Both the position numbers and the translations under genes were made by a program. Below, piece after piece: positions 33,541-42,010 of a stretch of 64,000 nt of DNA; position 1 is the first letter of the stretch; every line of letters starts with the position of its first letter. The stretch comes from Proteiniphilum saccharofermentans (lineage in GTDB: Bacteria; Bacteroidota; Bacteroidia; Bacteroidales; Dysgonomonadaceae). Location of the stretch: contig NZ_LT605205.1 in assembly GCF_900095135.1 (NCBI RefSeq), forward strand, positions 1,550,001-1,614,000, read 5' to 3'. A model generated the notes under the pieces. That model saw nothing but the letters and a program-made list of their open reading frames with translations. It made no database searches and was not told where the DNA came from.

Positions 33541-35430
33541 ATGAGAAAATACGGTGTAATTTTATTGTTCGCGATGGTGGCGAATGTGATAATCGCACAA
33601 TCACCTTCTCTTTTGGTGGAAGCTGAGAATTTCAGTAAGAAAGGCGGTTGGGTGGTCGATCAACAGTTTATGGATCTGATGGGATCACCTTACCTGATGG
33701 CGCATGGAATGGGCATGCCGGTAGCCGATGCGGAAATATCTGTCGAATTTCCCTCAACCGGGAAATATGATGTATATGTCCGTACATTTAACTGGACTTC
33801 ACCATGGTATGAGGGTGAGGGGCCGGGAAAATTCCAACTCAGGTTAAATGGGGAGAAAGTAGGATCGGTACTGGGTTGTACTGGGAATGAATGGTATTGG
33901 CAAAAAGCAGGAAAAGTAGATATTAGGAAAAAGGAAAATGTGATTACCCTGCAGGATTTGACCGGATTTAACGGTCGGGTGGATGCAATTTATTTTACGC
34001 AGGATAACATATCTCCTCCAAACGAACTGACAACTTTGGGTCATTTCAGAAAACAGATGCTGGATATACCCGAAGAACCGCAACAAGCGGGTGAATTTGA
34101 TCTGGTGGTAGTAGGTGGCGGAGTGGCCGGAACCACAGCAGCCATATCTGCTGCAAGATTAGGATTAAAAGTCGCGTTAATCCAGGATCGGCCCGTACTT
34201 GGAGGAAACAACAGTTCGGAGGTGCGTGTGCATCTTGGGGGAAGAATTAAAGTAGAACCTTATCCGGCATTGGGTGATGTGGTCAAGGAAATCGGCCCTT
34301 CACGTGGGGGGAATGCCCAGCCGGCAGATTATTACGAGGATGAGAAAAAAATGCAGATGGTGCTGGCAGAAGAGAATATTTCGCTCTTTACCAATTATCG
34401 GGCATTTGCCGTCAAAACAGAAGGATCTTCTATTACCGAAGTGTACGCACGGCATATTGAAACCTCTGAAGAACTGTCCTTTACCGCTCCCCTGTTTGCA
34501 GATTGTACCGGCGACGGGACAATCGGGTTTCTTGCCGGAGCCGATTACGCGATGGGGCGAGAGTCCAGAGATGAGTTTGGGGAACCGACTGCTCCTGAAA
34601 CACCGGATAAGATGACCATGGGATCATCTGTGCAATGGTATTCGGCAGAAGAAAAGCAACCTGTCGATTTTCCGGTATTCCAATACGGTGTGGAATTTAA
34701 CGACGAAAATGTAAAACAAGTGACTATGGGTGAATGGACATGGGAAACCGGCATGAATTATGACCAGATCAATGAATTTGAACGGATCCGAGATTATGGT
34801 CTTTTGGTGGTCTATTCCAACTGGTCGTGGTTGAAGAATTTCAGTGCTGAGAAAGAGAAATATAACAATCGAAAATTAGACTGGGTCGCCTATGTCGCAG
34901 GTAAAAGAGAATCTCGCCGGTTACTTGGAGATCATATCCTGAGAGAACAGGATCTGACCGATTTTGTGATTTATCCCGATGCATCTGCACCCACTACATG
35001 GACAATTGACCTGCACTATCCGGATCCCAAAAACACGGAGCATTTCCCGGAAAATGAGTTCTTGTCTATTGCTGTGCATAAACCCATTCATCCTTATCCG
35101 ATACCTTATCGCTGCCTTTATTCCCGGAATATCGACAACCTTTTCATGGCAGGAAGGAATATCAGTGTGACGCATGTTGCATTAGGAACTATAAGGGTAA
35201 TGCGTACTACTGGTATAATGGGAGAAGTGGTAGGCATGGCAGCGTCGGTAGCTGCAAAGAACAATACAAATCCACGCGGTGTTTATAATAACCATCTCAA
35301 TGAGTTGAAAAAGCTGATGGAAAAAGGTGTGGGTAAATATGATGTGGAGGATATGCAAAATTATAATCTAGGCGGATCATTGGGGCCAAAAATAACTACT
35401 ATAGATATTCCTCCTTATGATAAGGATTAA
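33541..35430 (+). CDS. Secreted FAD-dependent oxidoreductase with N-terminal beta-sandwich domain (locus 2)
   Basis: 629 residues, paralogue of the protein at 17277. The signal peptide ends about IIAQ. The N-terminal module is VEAENFSKKGGW ... GKYDVYVRTFNW ... LTGFNGRVDAIYFTQ. The FAD domain has VVVGGGVAGTTAAISAARLG (about 195) and LGGNNSSEVRVHLGG. The C-terminal region has RCLYSRNIDNLFMAGRNISV and a tail of about 35 residues absent from the other copy. The conserved AGKRESRRLLGDHIL is shared by both. A degraded third copy may exist at 36873-36962. It overlaps the next gene at 35417 by 14 nt, implying coupling. Confidence 0.82.
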   Translation: MRKYGVILLFAMVANVIIAQSPSLLVEAENFSKKGGWVVDQQFMDLMGSPYLMAHGMGMPVADAEISVEFPSTGKYDVYVRTFNWTSPWYEGEGPGKFQLRLNGEKVGSVLGCTGNEWYWQKAGKVDIRKKENVITLQDLTGFNGRVDAIYFTQDNISPPNELTTLGHFRKQMLDIPEEPQQAGEFDLVVVGGGVAGTTAAISAARLGLKVALIQDRPVLGGNNSSEVRVHLGGRIKVEPYPALGDVVKEIGPSRGGNAQPADYYEDEKKMQMVLAEENISLFTNYRAFAVKTEGSSITEVYARHIETSEELSFTAPLFADCTGDGTIGFLAGADYAMGRESRDEFGEPTAPETPDKMTMGSSVQWYSAEEKQPVDFPVFQYGVEFNDENVKQVTMGEWTWETGMNYDQINEFERIRDYGLLVVYSNWSWLKNFSAEKEKYNNRKLDWVAYVAGKRESRRLLGDHILREQDLTDFVIYPDASAPTTWTIDLHYPDPKNTEHFPENEFLSIAVHKPIHPYPIPYRCLYSRNIDNLFMAGRNISVTHVALGTIRVMRTTGIMGEVVGMAASVAAKNNTNPRGVYNNHLNELKKLMEKGVGKYDVEDMQNYNLGGSLGPKITTIDIPPYDKD

Positions 35431-36553
35431 ATTATTCATTCTTTTTTGTCTTGTACTATTGGGCGGGTCAAAGTATCCGCCCGGTAGTCCGGTATTACAG
35501 GTTCCCGAAAAAGATTTTTTTAAAATGGAAGGTGTTACTGTTACTCACCTTCTCGAAAATTCAAAAGATAGTTTATCGGATAATAAAGTCATAGAATTAC
35601 AGGATCAGAATGGATTAACTGTCTGGTTCGGACGTTATTTTTTTAAAGATATATGCACTACAGGTATCTGCAGGATGGTACGGTTGTGGATTTTCTGGGA
35701 TGGAACCGGCCATTATTTAGGAATACAATTGGATGAAAATGACCCTCTGACCAAATCAGACCATACTCCTTTTGGCCTTCAGGATTATACCAGGCTGGAC
35801 GAAATTATGGCCGATACCGTCTCCATTTTAAAGGATCTCCGTTATGAAGACCTGACGGTGGAACAGAAAGTCGATAAGGAAGAGAAGGGGATTTTTGAGG
35901 TCGACGGATATTCAAGCGCTACTGCTCCTTCGCTGAAAGAATACGTCGTTGACGATGCGGTATTTACCTGTTATACGTTATGGCATACGGTATATGGTGA
36001 AACGAAAGCTTATATAGATGACCTGTTAAAAGAGAGAATTAATCCGGGATATATTGAGCATTTGATGAATGGGGATAGTAACCAGCAATTATTCGCACTG
36101 GAGAATATCAGGCAGCAGAATAAATATTTCCCTGAATTTGAATCCCGGATTTTAGATTTCATTACTTCCGAAAACAAAGATATTGCGGAGAAGGGAATTT
36201 CGTTGATTACTCCTGAATATTTAACCGATCTGAAAAAACAACCCCGTTTTGTAGGATTAATCAAAGATGCGCGGCCAGCAGTAAAATATGAGATTATATA
36301 TAAAATGCAATTAGTGGACGATGTCTCTCCGGATGCCATCATCCTTTTGCTTGATCTGTTTTATGCCGGTGATATCAGCCAGGGAGCCCTTAATCATATT
36401 TTTAGAATCATTGAGAAGCAAATGGCTACTGATAAATCGATAAGAGAGAATAAGTCAATACAAAAGCGATTGGAAAAACTTGCTTCACAGCCTGATCCTT
36501 ATATATCGAGGCTTACCAGGAATTTTATAGAAAACACAAGCTGGTTAGATTAG
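35417..36553 (+). CDS. Secreted protein with FMN-binding-like motif and HEAT-like C-terminus
   Basis: 378 residues. A hydrophobic N-terminus (LFILFCLVLLGG) is followed by a mixed alpha/beta domain (about 30-195). This domain contains EVDGYSSATAPSLKEYVV, which resembles the D-x-x-S-G-A-T motif where FMN is attached covalently in RnfG/NqrC-like domains, although Gly is replaced by Ser. Residues from about 200 to 378 are all helical with HEAT-like spacing (NGDSNQQLFALENIRQQ, AEKGISLITPEYL, VKYEIIYKMQLVDDVSPDAI). The 14-nt overlap with the FAD oxidoreductase gene suggests that the two products work together, possibly as an electron-transfer pair; that is inference. The family is not otherwise recognised. 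Confidence 0.55.
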   Translation: MIRIKLFILFCLVLLGGSKYPPGSPVLQVPEKDFFKMEGVTVTHLLENSKDSLSDNKVIELQDQNGLTVWFGRYFFKDICTTGICRMVRLWIFWDGTGHYLGIQLDENDPLTKSDHTPFGLQDYTRLDEIMADTVSILKDLRYEDLTVEQKVDKEEKGIFEVDGYSSATAPSLKEYVVDDAVFTCYTLWHTVYGETKAYIDDLLKERINPGYIEHLMNGDSNQQLFALENIRQQNKYFPEFESRILDFITSENKDIAEKGISLITPEYLTDLKKQPRFVGLIKDARPAVKYEIIYKMQLVDDVSPDAIILLLDLFYAGDISQGALNHIFRIIEKQMATDKSIRENKSIQKRLEKLASQPDPYISRLTRNFIENTSWLD

Positions 36554-37252
36554 AAAACAGACCTCCACAAGCCGGAAAACACCTGAACGGCCTCTTGGTT
36601 TATAATTAAGTCCGGTCATTATGCATACTCAATTCAAACCCGAAAATGAAAGAATGATTGTCTGTTTTAATATATTAGCAATTTGCAGGTGAAATTTATA
36701 AATTAAAGTACTAATGAAACTTTAATATCAAAAAAATTAAATTCGATGCTCCAAATATATTTAATTAAACTAATAAAAACAAATATTTTGTCATATATTT
36801 GTCTGTGATAATATCCGGAATCCGTTAGTTTCTTTTGTCGAATTTGTTATTTTCTGGTCGGTTTTATTCCAGGTGGATCGGGTAGTTGATCTGTATTGTC
36901 CCGATCCGGAAGACATCCCGTGTTTTCCGGAAAATGAATCTTTATCAATCGTTGTGCATTTCCTGTATTCTGTAGTATTTTGCTGAAAAACAGCGGTTAT
37001 AATTCATTTGACGGTATATCCGTTTATCAGGCCGAATGGTTGCTCGGTTTGCTTGTGATCCTTCAGATAAAGAACGTAAATACATTCGGAGTGGCTTTAT
37101 GATTGCTGGCAATATTTTAGTTGTGTTATTTTTAATTTATTTGCATAGATAAATTTTATCTATATGTTTTTATTGTTTAATTTTTTTTTATTTTCTTTGC
37201 GGAATAAGTGTATTTTATACCCATTTAAAAAGGGAAAAGTTTTAATACCGTA
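36554..37252. other. 700-bp intergenic region between locus 2 and locus 3
   Basis: AT-rich with no intact gene. The only recognisable content is the FAD-oxidoreductase-like remnant at 36873-36962. The next 200 bp (to about 37130) are more GC-rich than their surroundings and may be further decayed coding sequence, but I could not assign it. From 37130 to 37252 the DNA is very AT-rich and probably holds the promoter for the following genes. Confidence 0.4.
36873..36962 (+). pseudogene. Possible remnant of an FAD oxidoreductase gene
   Basis: Frame from 36882: VVDLYCPDPEDIPCFPENE then SLSIVVHF. This aligns with the intact protein at 33541 (TIDLHYPDPKNTEHFPENE then FLSIAVHK). Stop codons follow soon after and there is no start. 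It reads as a decayed duplicate fragment of the neighbouring gene. Confidence 0.5.
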
Positions 37253-37534
37253 ATGATAAAGTCTTATTCGATGAGAAGAACGAGCATAAATTTAATCCTT
37301 CCTTTTTTGTTAATTAAAGTTAACGGGGGCAATTCCTTATATGTAACTCCAGACTCTTTTTTTCAGCCTCTTTTTCTTTTCTTCCTGACGGCAAATATTT
37401 TGTTAATATTTGCCGAAACCCTTTTATGCCTTATACGAAAAAATATTCTACAAGCAGCCGTAGCTATGCAAATGTGCTGCTTAGGAGTGTTTTGTCTTTT
37501 AGGAACGATCAAGTCAAAAGAAACTTTACTCTAA
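37253..37534 (+). CDS. Small putative membrane protein
   Basis: 93 residues, not recognised. There are two hydrophobic stretches, about 42-62 (PLFLFFLTANILLIFAETLL) and 68-86 (AAVAMQMCCLGVFCLLG), joined by a short basic loop (CLIRKN). The stop lies 17 nt before the MFS gene, so if real it may be its partner. Length and composition make it a marginal gene call. Confidence 0.35.
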   Translation: MIKSYSMRRTSINLILPFLLIKVNGGNSLYVTPDSFFQPLFLFFLTANILLIFAETLLCLIRKNILQAAVAMQMCCLGVFCLLGTIKSKETLL

Positions 37535-37550
37535 TCTGACAAACAAATTA

Positions 37551-38771
37551 ATGATAATGAATTTAATTATGAGAAACGGAAACAAGAAAACACAATTATC
37601 CCTGATGATGTTCTTTCAGTTCTTTATTCAGGGGTCATGGTATGTAACCATGGGTACTTATTTGGGACAAACACTTCATTTTACGGGAGTTCAGATCGGA
37701 TTGGCATATAGTACCGCTGCCATAGCAGCCATTATATCCCCTGTAATCGTGGGGATGATTGCTGACCGGTTCTTCTCCGCCAACAGGGTCCTGGCATTTT
37801 TAAATATAGTAGGAGCAATGTTATTGGTCTGGTTGACCCAAATTAATGACTTTTCATTGTTTTTCCCTGTACTGTTGTTGTATAGCATCTGTTTCATGCC
37901 TACTATGTCGCTGTGCAATTCCATCTCTTTTGACAACCTGCTTGAACCGTCGAAAGAATTCTCCCGTATCCGGTTGTTCGGATCGTTCGGATGGATTGTT
38001 TCCGGAATACTGATCAGTTCGATGAACCTGGAAACGTTGTCGACCCCTTTCCTTATCGCCGCCGGTATATCTTTTCTGGCCGGTTTGTATGCTTTCATAC
38101 TGCCATACAAGGCACCTGAAAAACGTGCTGAAAAGGTGACTGTGGGGCAGATACTCGGCTTCGATGCCTTTAAACTTACCAAAGACCGGTCGTTTCTGGT
38201 ACTGTTGGTATTCTCGGCCCTGACCTGTATTCCACTTGCTTTCTATGATTCCTTTACCAATCTTTTCATAGTCAACGTAGGGATCAATAATGCCGCTGCT
38301 GCCATGAGTATGGGGCAGGTTGCCGAAGTGATCTTCCTCTTTGCTTTCCCTCTTATCTTCCTTAAGTTGCGTTACAAGGGAAGTATTGTTGCCGCTATTG
38401 TCGCGTGGGTGCTGATGTATGGATTTTTTGCCCTTGGAGCGCATACGGGGCAAACCGGATTCATTTATGCGGTGTTACCGCTTCACGGGTTCTGTTTTAC
38501 CTTCTTCTTTGTTTCCGGGCAACTGTTTGTAGACGAAAAAGCGCCTTCGTCATTGCGGAATTCGGCACAGGGACTGATCGCCTTTGCCACTTATGGAGTG
38601 GGGAAATATCTTGGAACACTGGTTGCGGGAAATGTAGTCCATCAATATACTACTGCCCAGGGTGCATATAATTGGGTCTCTGTCTGGATCGTACCCTTTA
38701 TTATGGCTGTTGTCATCCTGGTCGGGTTTGTTGCGCTGTTCAGAGAAAACAGTAAGAGTAAATCTGTATAA
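37551..38771 (+). CDS. MFS transporter of the nucleoside:H+ symporter (NupG-like) group
   Basis: 406 residues, twelve hydrophobic segments. The family start is QLSLMMFFQFFIQGSWYVTM followed by GTYLG, then GMIADRFFSANRVL (MFS loop 2-3), SRIRLFGSFGWIVSGIL and VSGQLFVDEKAPSSLRNSAQ. This is the Nuc_H_symport family, which in Bacteroidota often sits beside Gfo/Idh/MocA and TIM-barrel isomerase genes and may carry sugars rather than nucleosides. The true start may be the third Met (MRNGNKK, about 37569). It would take the product of the periplasmic enzymes of locus 3 into the cell. Confidence 0.82.
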   Translation: MIMNLIMRNGNKKTQLSLMMFFQFFIQGSWYVTMGTYLGQTLHFTGVQIGLAYSTAAIAAIISPVIVGMIADRFFSANRVLAFLNIVGAMLLVWLTQINDFSLFFPVLLLYSICFMPTMSLCNSISFDNLLEPSKEFSRIRLFGSFGWIVSGILISSMNLETLSTPFLIAAGISFLAGLYAFILPYKAPEKRAEKVTVGQILGFDAFKLTKDRSFLVLLVFSALTCIPLAFYDSFTNLFIVNVGINNAAAAMSMGQVAEVIFLFAFPLIFLKLRYKGSIVAAIVAWVLMYGFFALGAHTGQTGFIYAVLPLHGFCFTFFFVSGQLFVDEKAPSSLRNSAQGLIAFATYGVGKYLGTLVAGNVVHQYTTAQGAYNWVSVWIVPFIMAVVILVGFVALFRENSKSKSV

Positions 38772-38890
38772 ACCTCATTAATTTTTTTTGCCTATGGATA
38801 GATAGATCAGAGACCTTTTCTACCTGAAAAGATGTAATCAGTTAGTCATTAAGAAAATTAATTCTTTCTAATTATTTAAATCACTGAAGC

Positions 38891-41800
38891 ATGAATGAAA
38901 CATTAACTGTAAATGAAATGAAAACAAAATTGAAACAACATTCATCAAAAATTTTAATGTGCCTGTTTTTTGTGTTGCTTGCGGCTTCCGTATCGGCGCA
39001 AAAGACCGTAAGGGGAACCGTAAGCGATGTGAACGGGGAGCCTTTGATCGGTGTGAATGTAGTGGTAAAAAATGCTGCTGCTACTGGGACTGTAACGGAT
39101 ATTGATGGTAAATACTCATTAGAGGTGCCTGGAGAGAGTTCCGTTCTAGTTTTTTCGTATATCGGATATGTTACCTCTGAAGTTGCCGTGGGAACACAAA
39201 CCGTTATAGATCAAATCCTGGCAGAAGAGACACATATGTTCGACGAACTGGTTGTCGTTGGTTACGGTGTGCAGAAGAAAGTGACCGTAACAGGTTCTGT
39301 GGCGAGTGTGTCCGGTAATGAACTCAAGGTATCTCCCACTACTAACCTTTCTAATGCCGTGGTGGGACGTATGCCGGGGGTAATCGGTTTCCAACGTTCA
39401 GATGAACCCGGCGGCGGCGAAACAACCCTTCGTATCCGTGGTGTGAACTCACTTGGGTTTAAAGATCCGTTAATTGTAGTCGACGGAGTACCCGGACGTG
39501 CGGGAGGATTGAATCGTATCAACCCTAATGAAATTGAATCCATGTCAGTGTTGAAGGATGCCTCAGCGGCTATCTATGGTTCCCGTGCCGCCAATGGGGT
39601 TATTTTGATTACCACCAAACGGGGGAAAGAAGGAAAGCCCACAATTACATATACCGGAAATATGGGATTTTCGCAACCCGCACGTATCCCCGAGCTGGCC
39701 AATGCTTTTGAGTATGCCACGATGGTCAATGAGATTGATAAATATTCCGGACGTGAGCCACGCTATTCCCAGGAAGATCTGAGATTATGGCAGGACGGTT
39801 CAGATCCATGGGGGCATCCCGACACAGACTGGTATAGAGAAACAATTAAAGATGTTTCTCCCATGTATCGCCATGATGTGAGCATAACCGGGGGAAGCGA
39901 CCGGTACAAGTTTTTCGTCAGTCTGGCTGCTAACGGAGAAGATGGTATCTATAAGAATTCAGCGAATCGCTACGATCAGTACAGTACACGTGTCAATCTG
40001 GATATGAAAATAAACGATCACTTTGATATATCCTATGGTAACGTAAACCGTTTGCAGGTAACCAATTATCCGGCACGTGGAGCAACGGATATTTTTAGTT
40101 CCATGGTGCGTAGTAAACCTATCTTGCCCGCCTATTGGCCAAGCGGGGAACCGGGGCCGGATATTGAGTACGGAGATAACCCGGTAGTGCGTGCCACTCC
40201 GGCAACCGGGAAAGATCTTCACAAAGCATATTATATCCAAAATACACTGAGGGCGACACTTAAAGTCCCTGGCGTTGAAGGATTGTCACTTATAGGGACT
40301 GCGTCGTATGACCAACATTTCAATAACAGGCGCCGTTTTGAGACTCCGTTTACCCTCTATACCTGGGATGGTAACCCTGAACACAAGTTGACTCCTGCAT
40401 TAAAAGGGGTTTCTCAACCGGTGTTGGAAGAGAGAAGAGACGAGCAGACAGACTGGATGACCAACCTGGTAGTCAACTACGACCGTTCTATTGGAGACCA
40501 TAATTTTGGCGCGACCCTTGGTGTTGAAGCACAGAGTAACGAATGGCGCAGGGTAAGGGCAACCCGTAAATATTTTATTTCAGATGCACTGGATGAAATA
40601 AATAATGGTTCGGTAACCGATATGGAAACAGAAGGCTATTCCTGGAAAGAAAGCCGTATCAACTACTTTGGACGTGTGAATTACAATTATCTCGAAAAAT
40701 ACCTGTTTGAGTTTGTATATCGTTACGACGGCTCATATCGCTTCCCGAAAGACAAACGGTATGGTTTCTTCCCGGGGGTATCTGCCGCATGGCGTGCATC
40801 CGAAGAAGATTTCTGGAAGGAAAACCTCAGTTTCATCAACTATTTTAAACTGCGTGGTTCTGTCTCCCAAACCGGTAGCGATTATCTGTTGGATACCGAC
40901 GGAAATCTCGACAGATCTATTCAATACCTGAATACCTACGGTTTCGGTACTGAATATATGTTTGGAACAACATTCCAGAAGACATTATATCCGACGCGTA
41001 CTCCCAACCCCAATATTACCTGGGAAGTAGGAACTACGTATGACCTTGGTTTCGAATTCAAATTCCTGGATAACAGATTAAGCCTTGAGACCGACCTTTT
41101 CTACCATAAGCGTACCAATATGTTGATTTACAGAAACGCTTCATTGCCACAGATCTCAGGGATTACCCTTCCAAGAGAAAATATCGGTGAAATGGAGAAC
41201 AGAGGTATAGAAGGATTAATTTCCTGGGCAGACAGGGCCGGTAAAGTGGAATATGATGTTTCTTTCAATATGACCTATGCAAAAAATAAACTGTTATTCT
41301 GGGATGAAACCCCCGGTATACCCGATTATCAGAAAAGGACCGGAATGCCGGTAAATACCGAGTTGTGGTATATTGCCGACGGTGTATTCAATACACAGGA
41401 AGAACTGGACAGCTATCCGCATTGGGCCAATGCACGTACCGGGGATATCAAATTTGTAGACGTAAATGGTGATAAGAAAATTGACGCGAATGACCGTGTC
41501 CGTTCCGACAAAAACTCGGAGCCACGTTTTGTATTCGGCCTTTCTACGGGTCTTAGTTGGAATAACTTCGATTTGAGGGCATTGTTCCAGGGAGCCACAG
41601 GCGGTATTACTTATATCTGGCGTGAAAGAGCCGGTGAAGCCGGAAACTACTATAAGTTCATGTATGAAAACCGCTGGACAGAAGAGAACCCCATGGTGGA
41701 ACATCCGCGTGCTTATAACCGCGAGAATGAATATTGGGCGAAACAGGGAACAGACGAGAAGAACACTTACTATCAGTTCAAAACCGACTATCTGCGTCTG

Positions 41801-41998
41801 AAAAATATGGAAATCGGATATACGTTCAATTTTCCGGCTGTCCGCAGTGCAGGAATCCAGGATTTGCGTGTATATGTAAATGGTACGAATATATTTACAA
41901 TAGACAATGTAAAAGTGCAGGATCCGGAAGCCAATGATACGGGTCGCGAATATCCACAGCGTCGTATATGGAATGCCGGTGTATCTATAACATTCTAA
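38891..41998 (+). CDS. SusC-type TonB-dependent receptor without STN domain (locus 3)
   Basis: 1035 residues. The signal peptide is best read from Met10/11 (KILMCLFFVLLAASVSA), so 38918 is an alternative start. The CarboxypepD-regulatory-like domain (VRGTVSDVNGEPLIGVNVVV) comes directly, with no STN domain. The TonB-box/plug is DELVVVGYGVQKKVTVTGSV and the barrel ends IWNAGVSITF. Because STN and a nearby sigma/FecR pair are both missing, this locus must be controlled differently from loci 1 and 2; no regulator gene is visible next to it. susD starts 13 nt after the stop. Confidence 0.94.
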   Translation: MNETLTVNEMKTKLKQHSSKILMCLFFVLLAASVSAQKTVRGTVSDVNGEPLIGVNVVVKNAAATGTVTDIDGKYSLEVPGESSVLVFSYIGYVTSEVAVGTQTVIDQILAEETHMFDELVVVGYGVQKKVTVTGSVASVSGNELKVSPTTNLSNAVVGRMPGVIGFQRSDEPGGGETTLRIRGVNSLGFKDPLIVVDGVPGRAGGLNRINPNEIESMSVLKDASAAIYGSRAANGVILITTKRGKEGKPTITYTGNMGFSQPARIPELANAFEYATMVNEIDKYSGREPRYSQEDLRLWQDGSDPWGHPDTDWYRETIKDVSPMYRHDVSITGGSDRYKFFVSLAANGEDGIYKNSANRYDQYSTRVNLDMKINDHFDISYGNVNRLQVTNYPARGATDIFSSMVRSKPILPAYWPSGEPGPDIEYGDNPVVRATPATGKDLHKAYYIQNTLRATLKVPGVEGLSLIGTASYDQHFNNRRRFETPFTLYTWDGNPEHKLTPALKGVSQPVLEERRDEQTDWMTNLVVNYDRSIGDHNFGATLGVEAQSNEWRRVRATRKYFISDALDEINNGSVTDMETEGYSWKESRINYFGRVNYNYLEKYLFEFVYRYDGSYRFPKDKRYGFFPGVSAAWRASEEDFWKENLSFINYFKLRGSVSQTGSDYLLDTDGNLDRSIQYLNTYGFGTEYMFGTTFQKTLYPTRTPNPNITWEVGTTYDLGFEFKFLDNRLSLETDLFYHKRTNMLIYRNASLPQISGITLPRENIGEMENRGIEGLISWADRAGKVEYDVSFNMTYAKNKLLFWDETPGIPDYQKRTGMPVNTELWYIADGVFNTQEELDSYPHWANARTGDIKFVDVNGDKKIDANDRVRSDKNSEPRFVFGLSTGLSWNNFDLRALFQGATGGITYIWRERAGEAGNYYKFMYENRWTEENPMVEHPRAYNRENEYWAKQGTDEKNTYYQFKTDYLRLKNMEIGYTFNFPAVRSAGIQDLRVYVNGTNIFTIDNVKVQDPEANDTGREYPQRRIWNAGVSITF

Positions 41999-42010
41999 AA
42001 ATAAGAGATT

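Noticed and set aside
36960-37130. Continuation of a gene after the FAD oxidoreductase remnant
   Set aside because: Frames on both strands contain stops every 10-30 codons and I could not match them to a family, so no gene is called.
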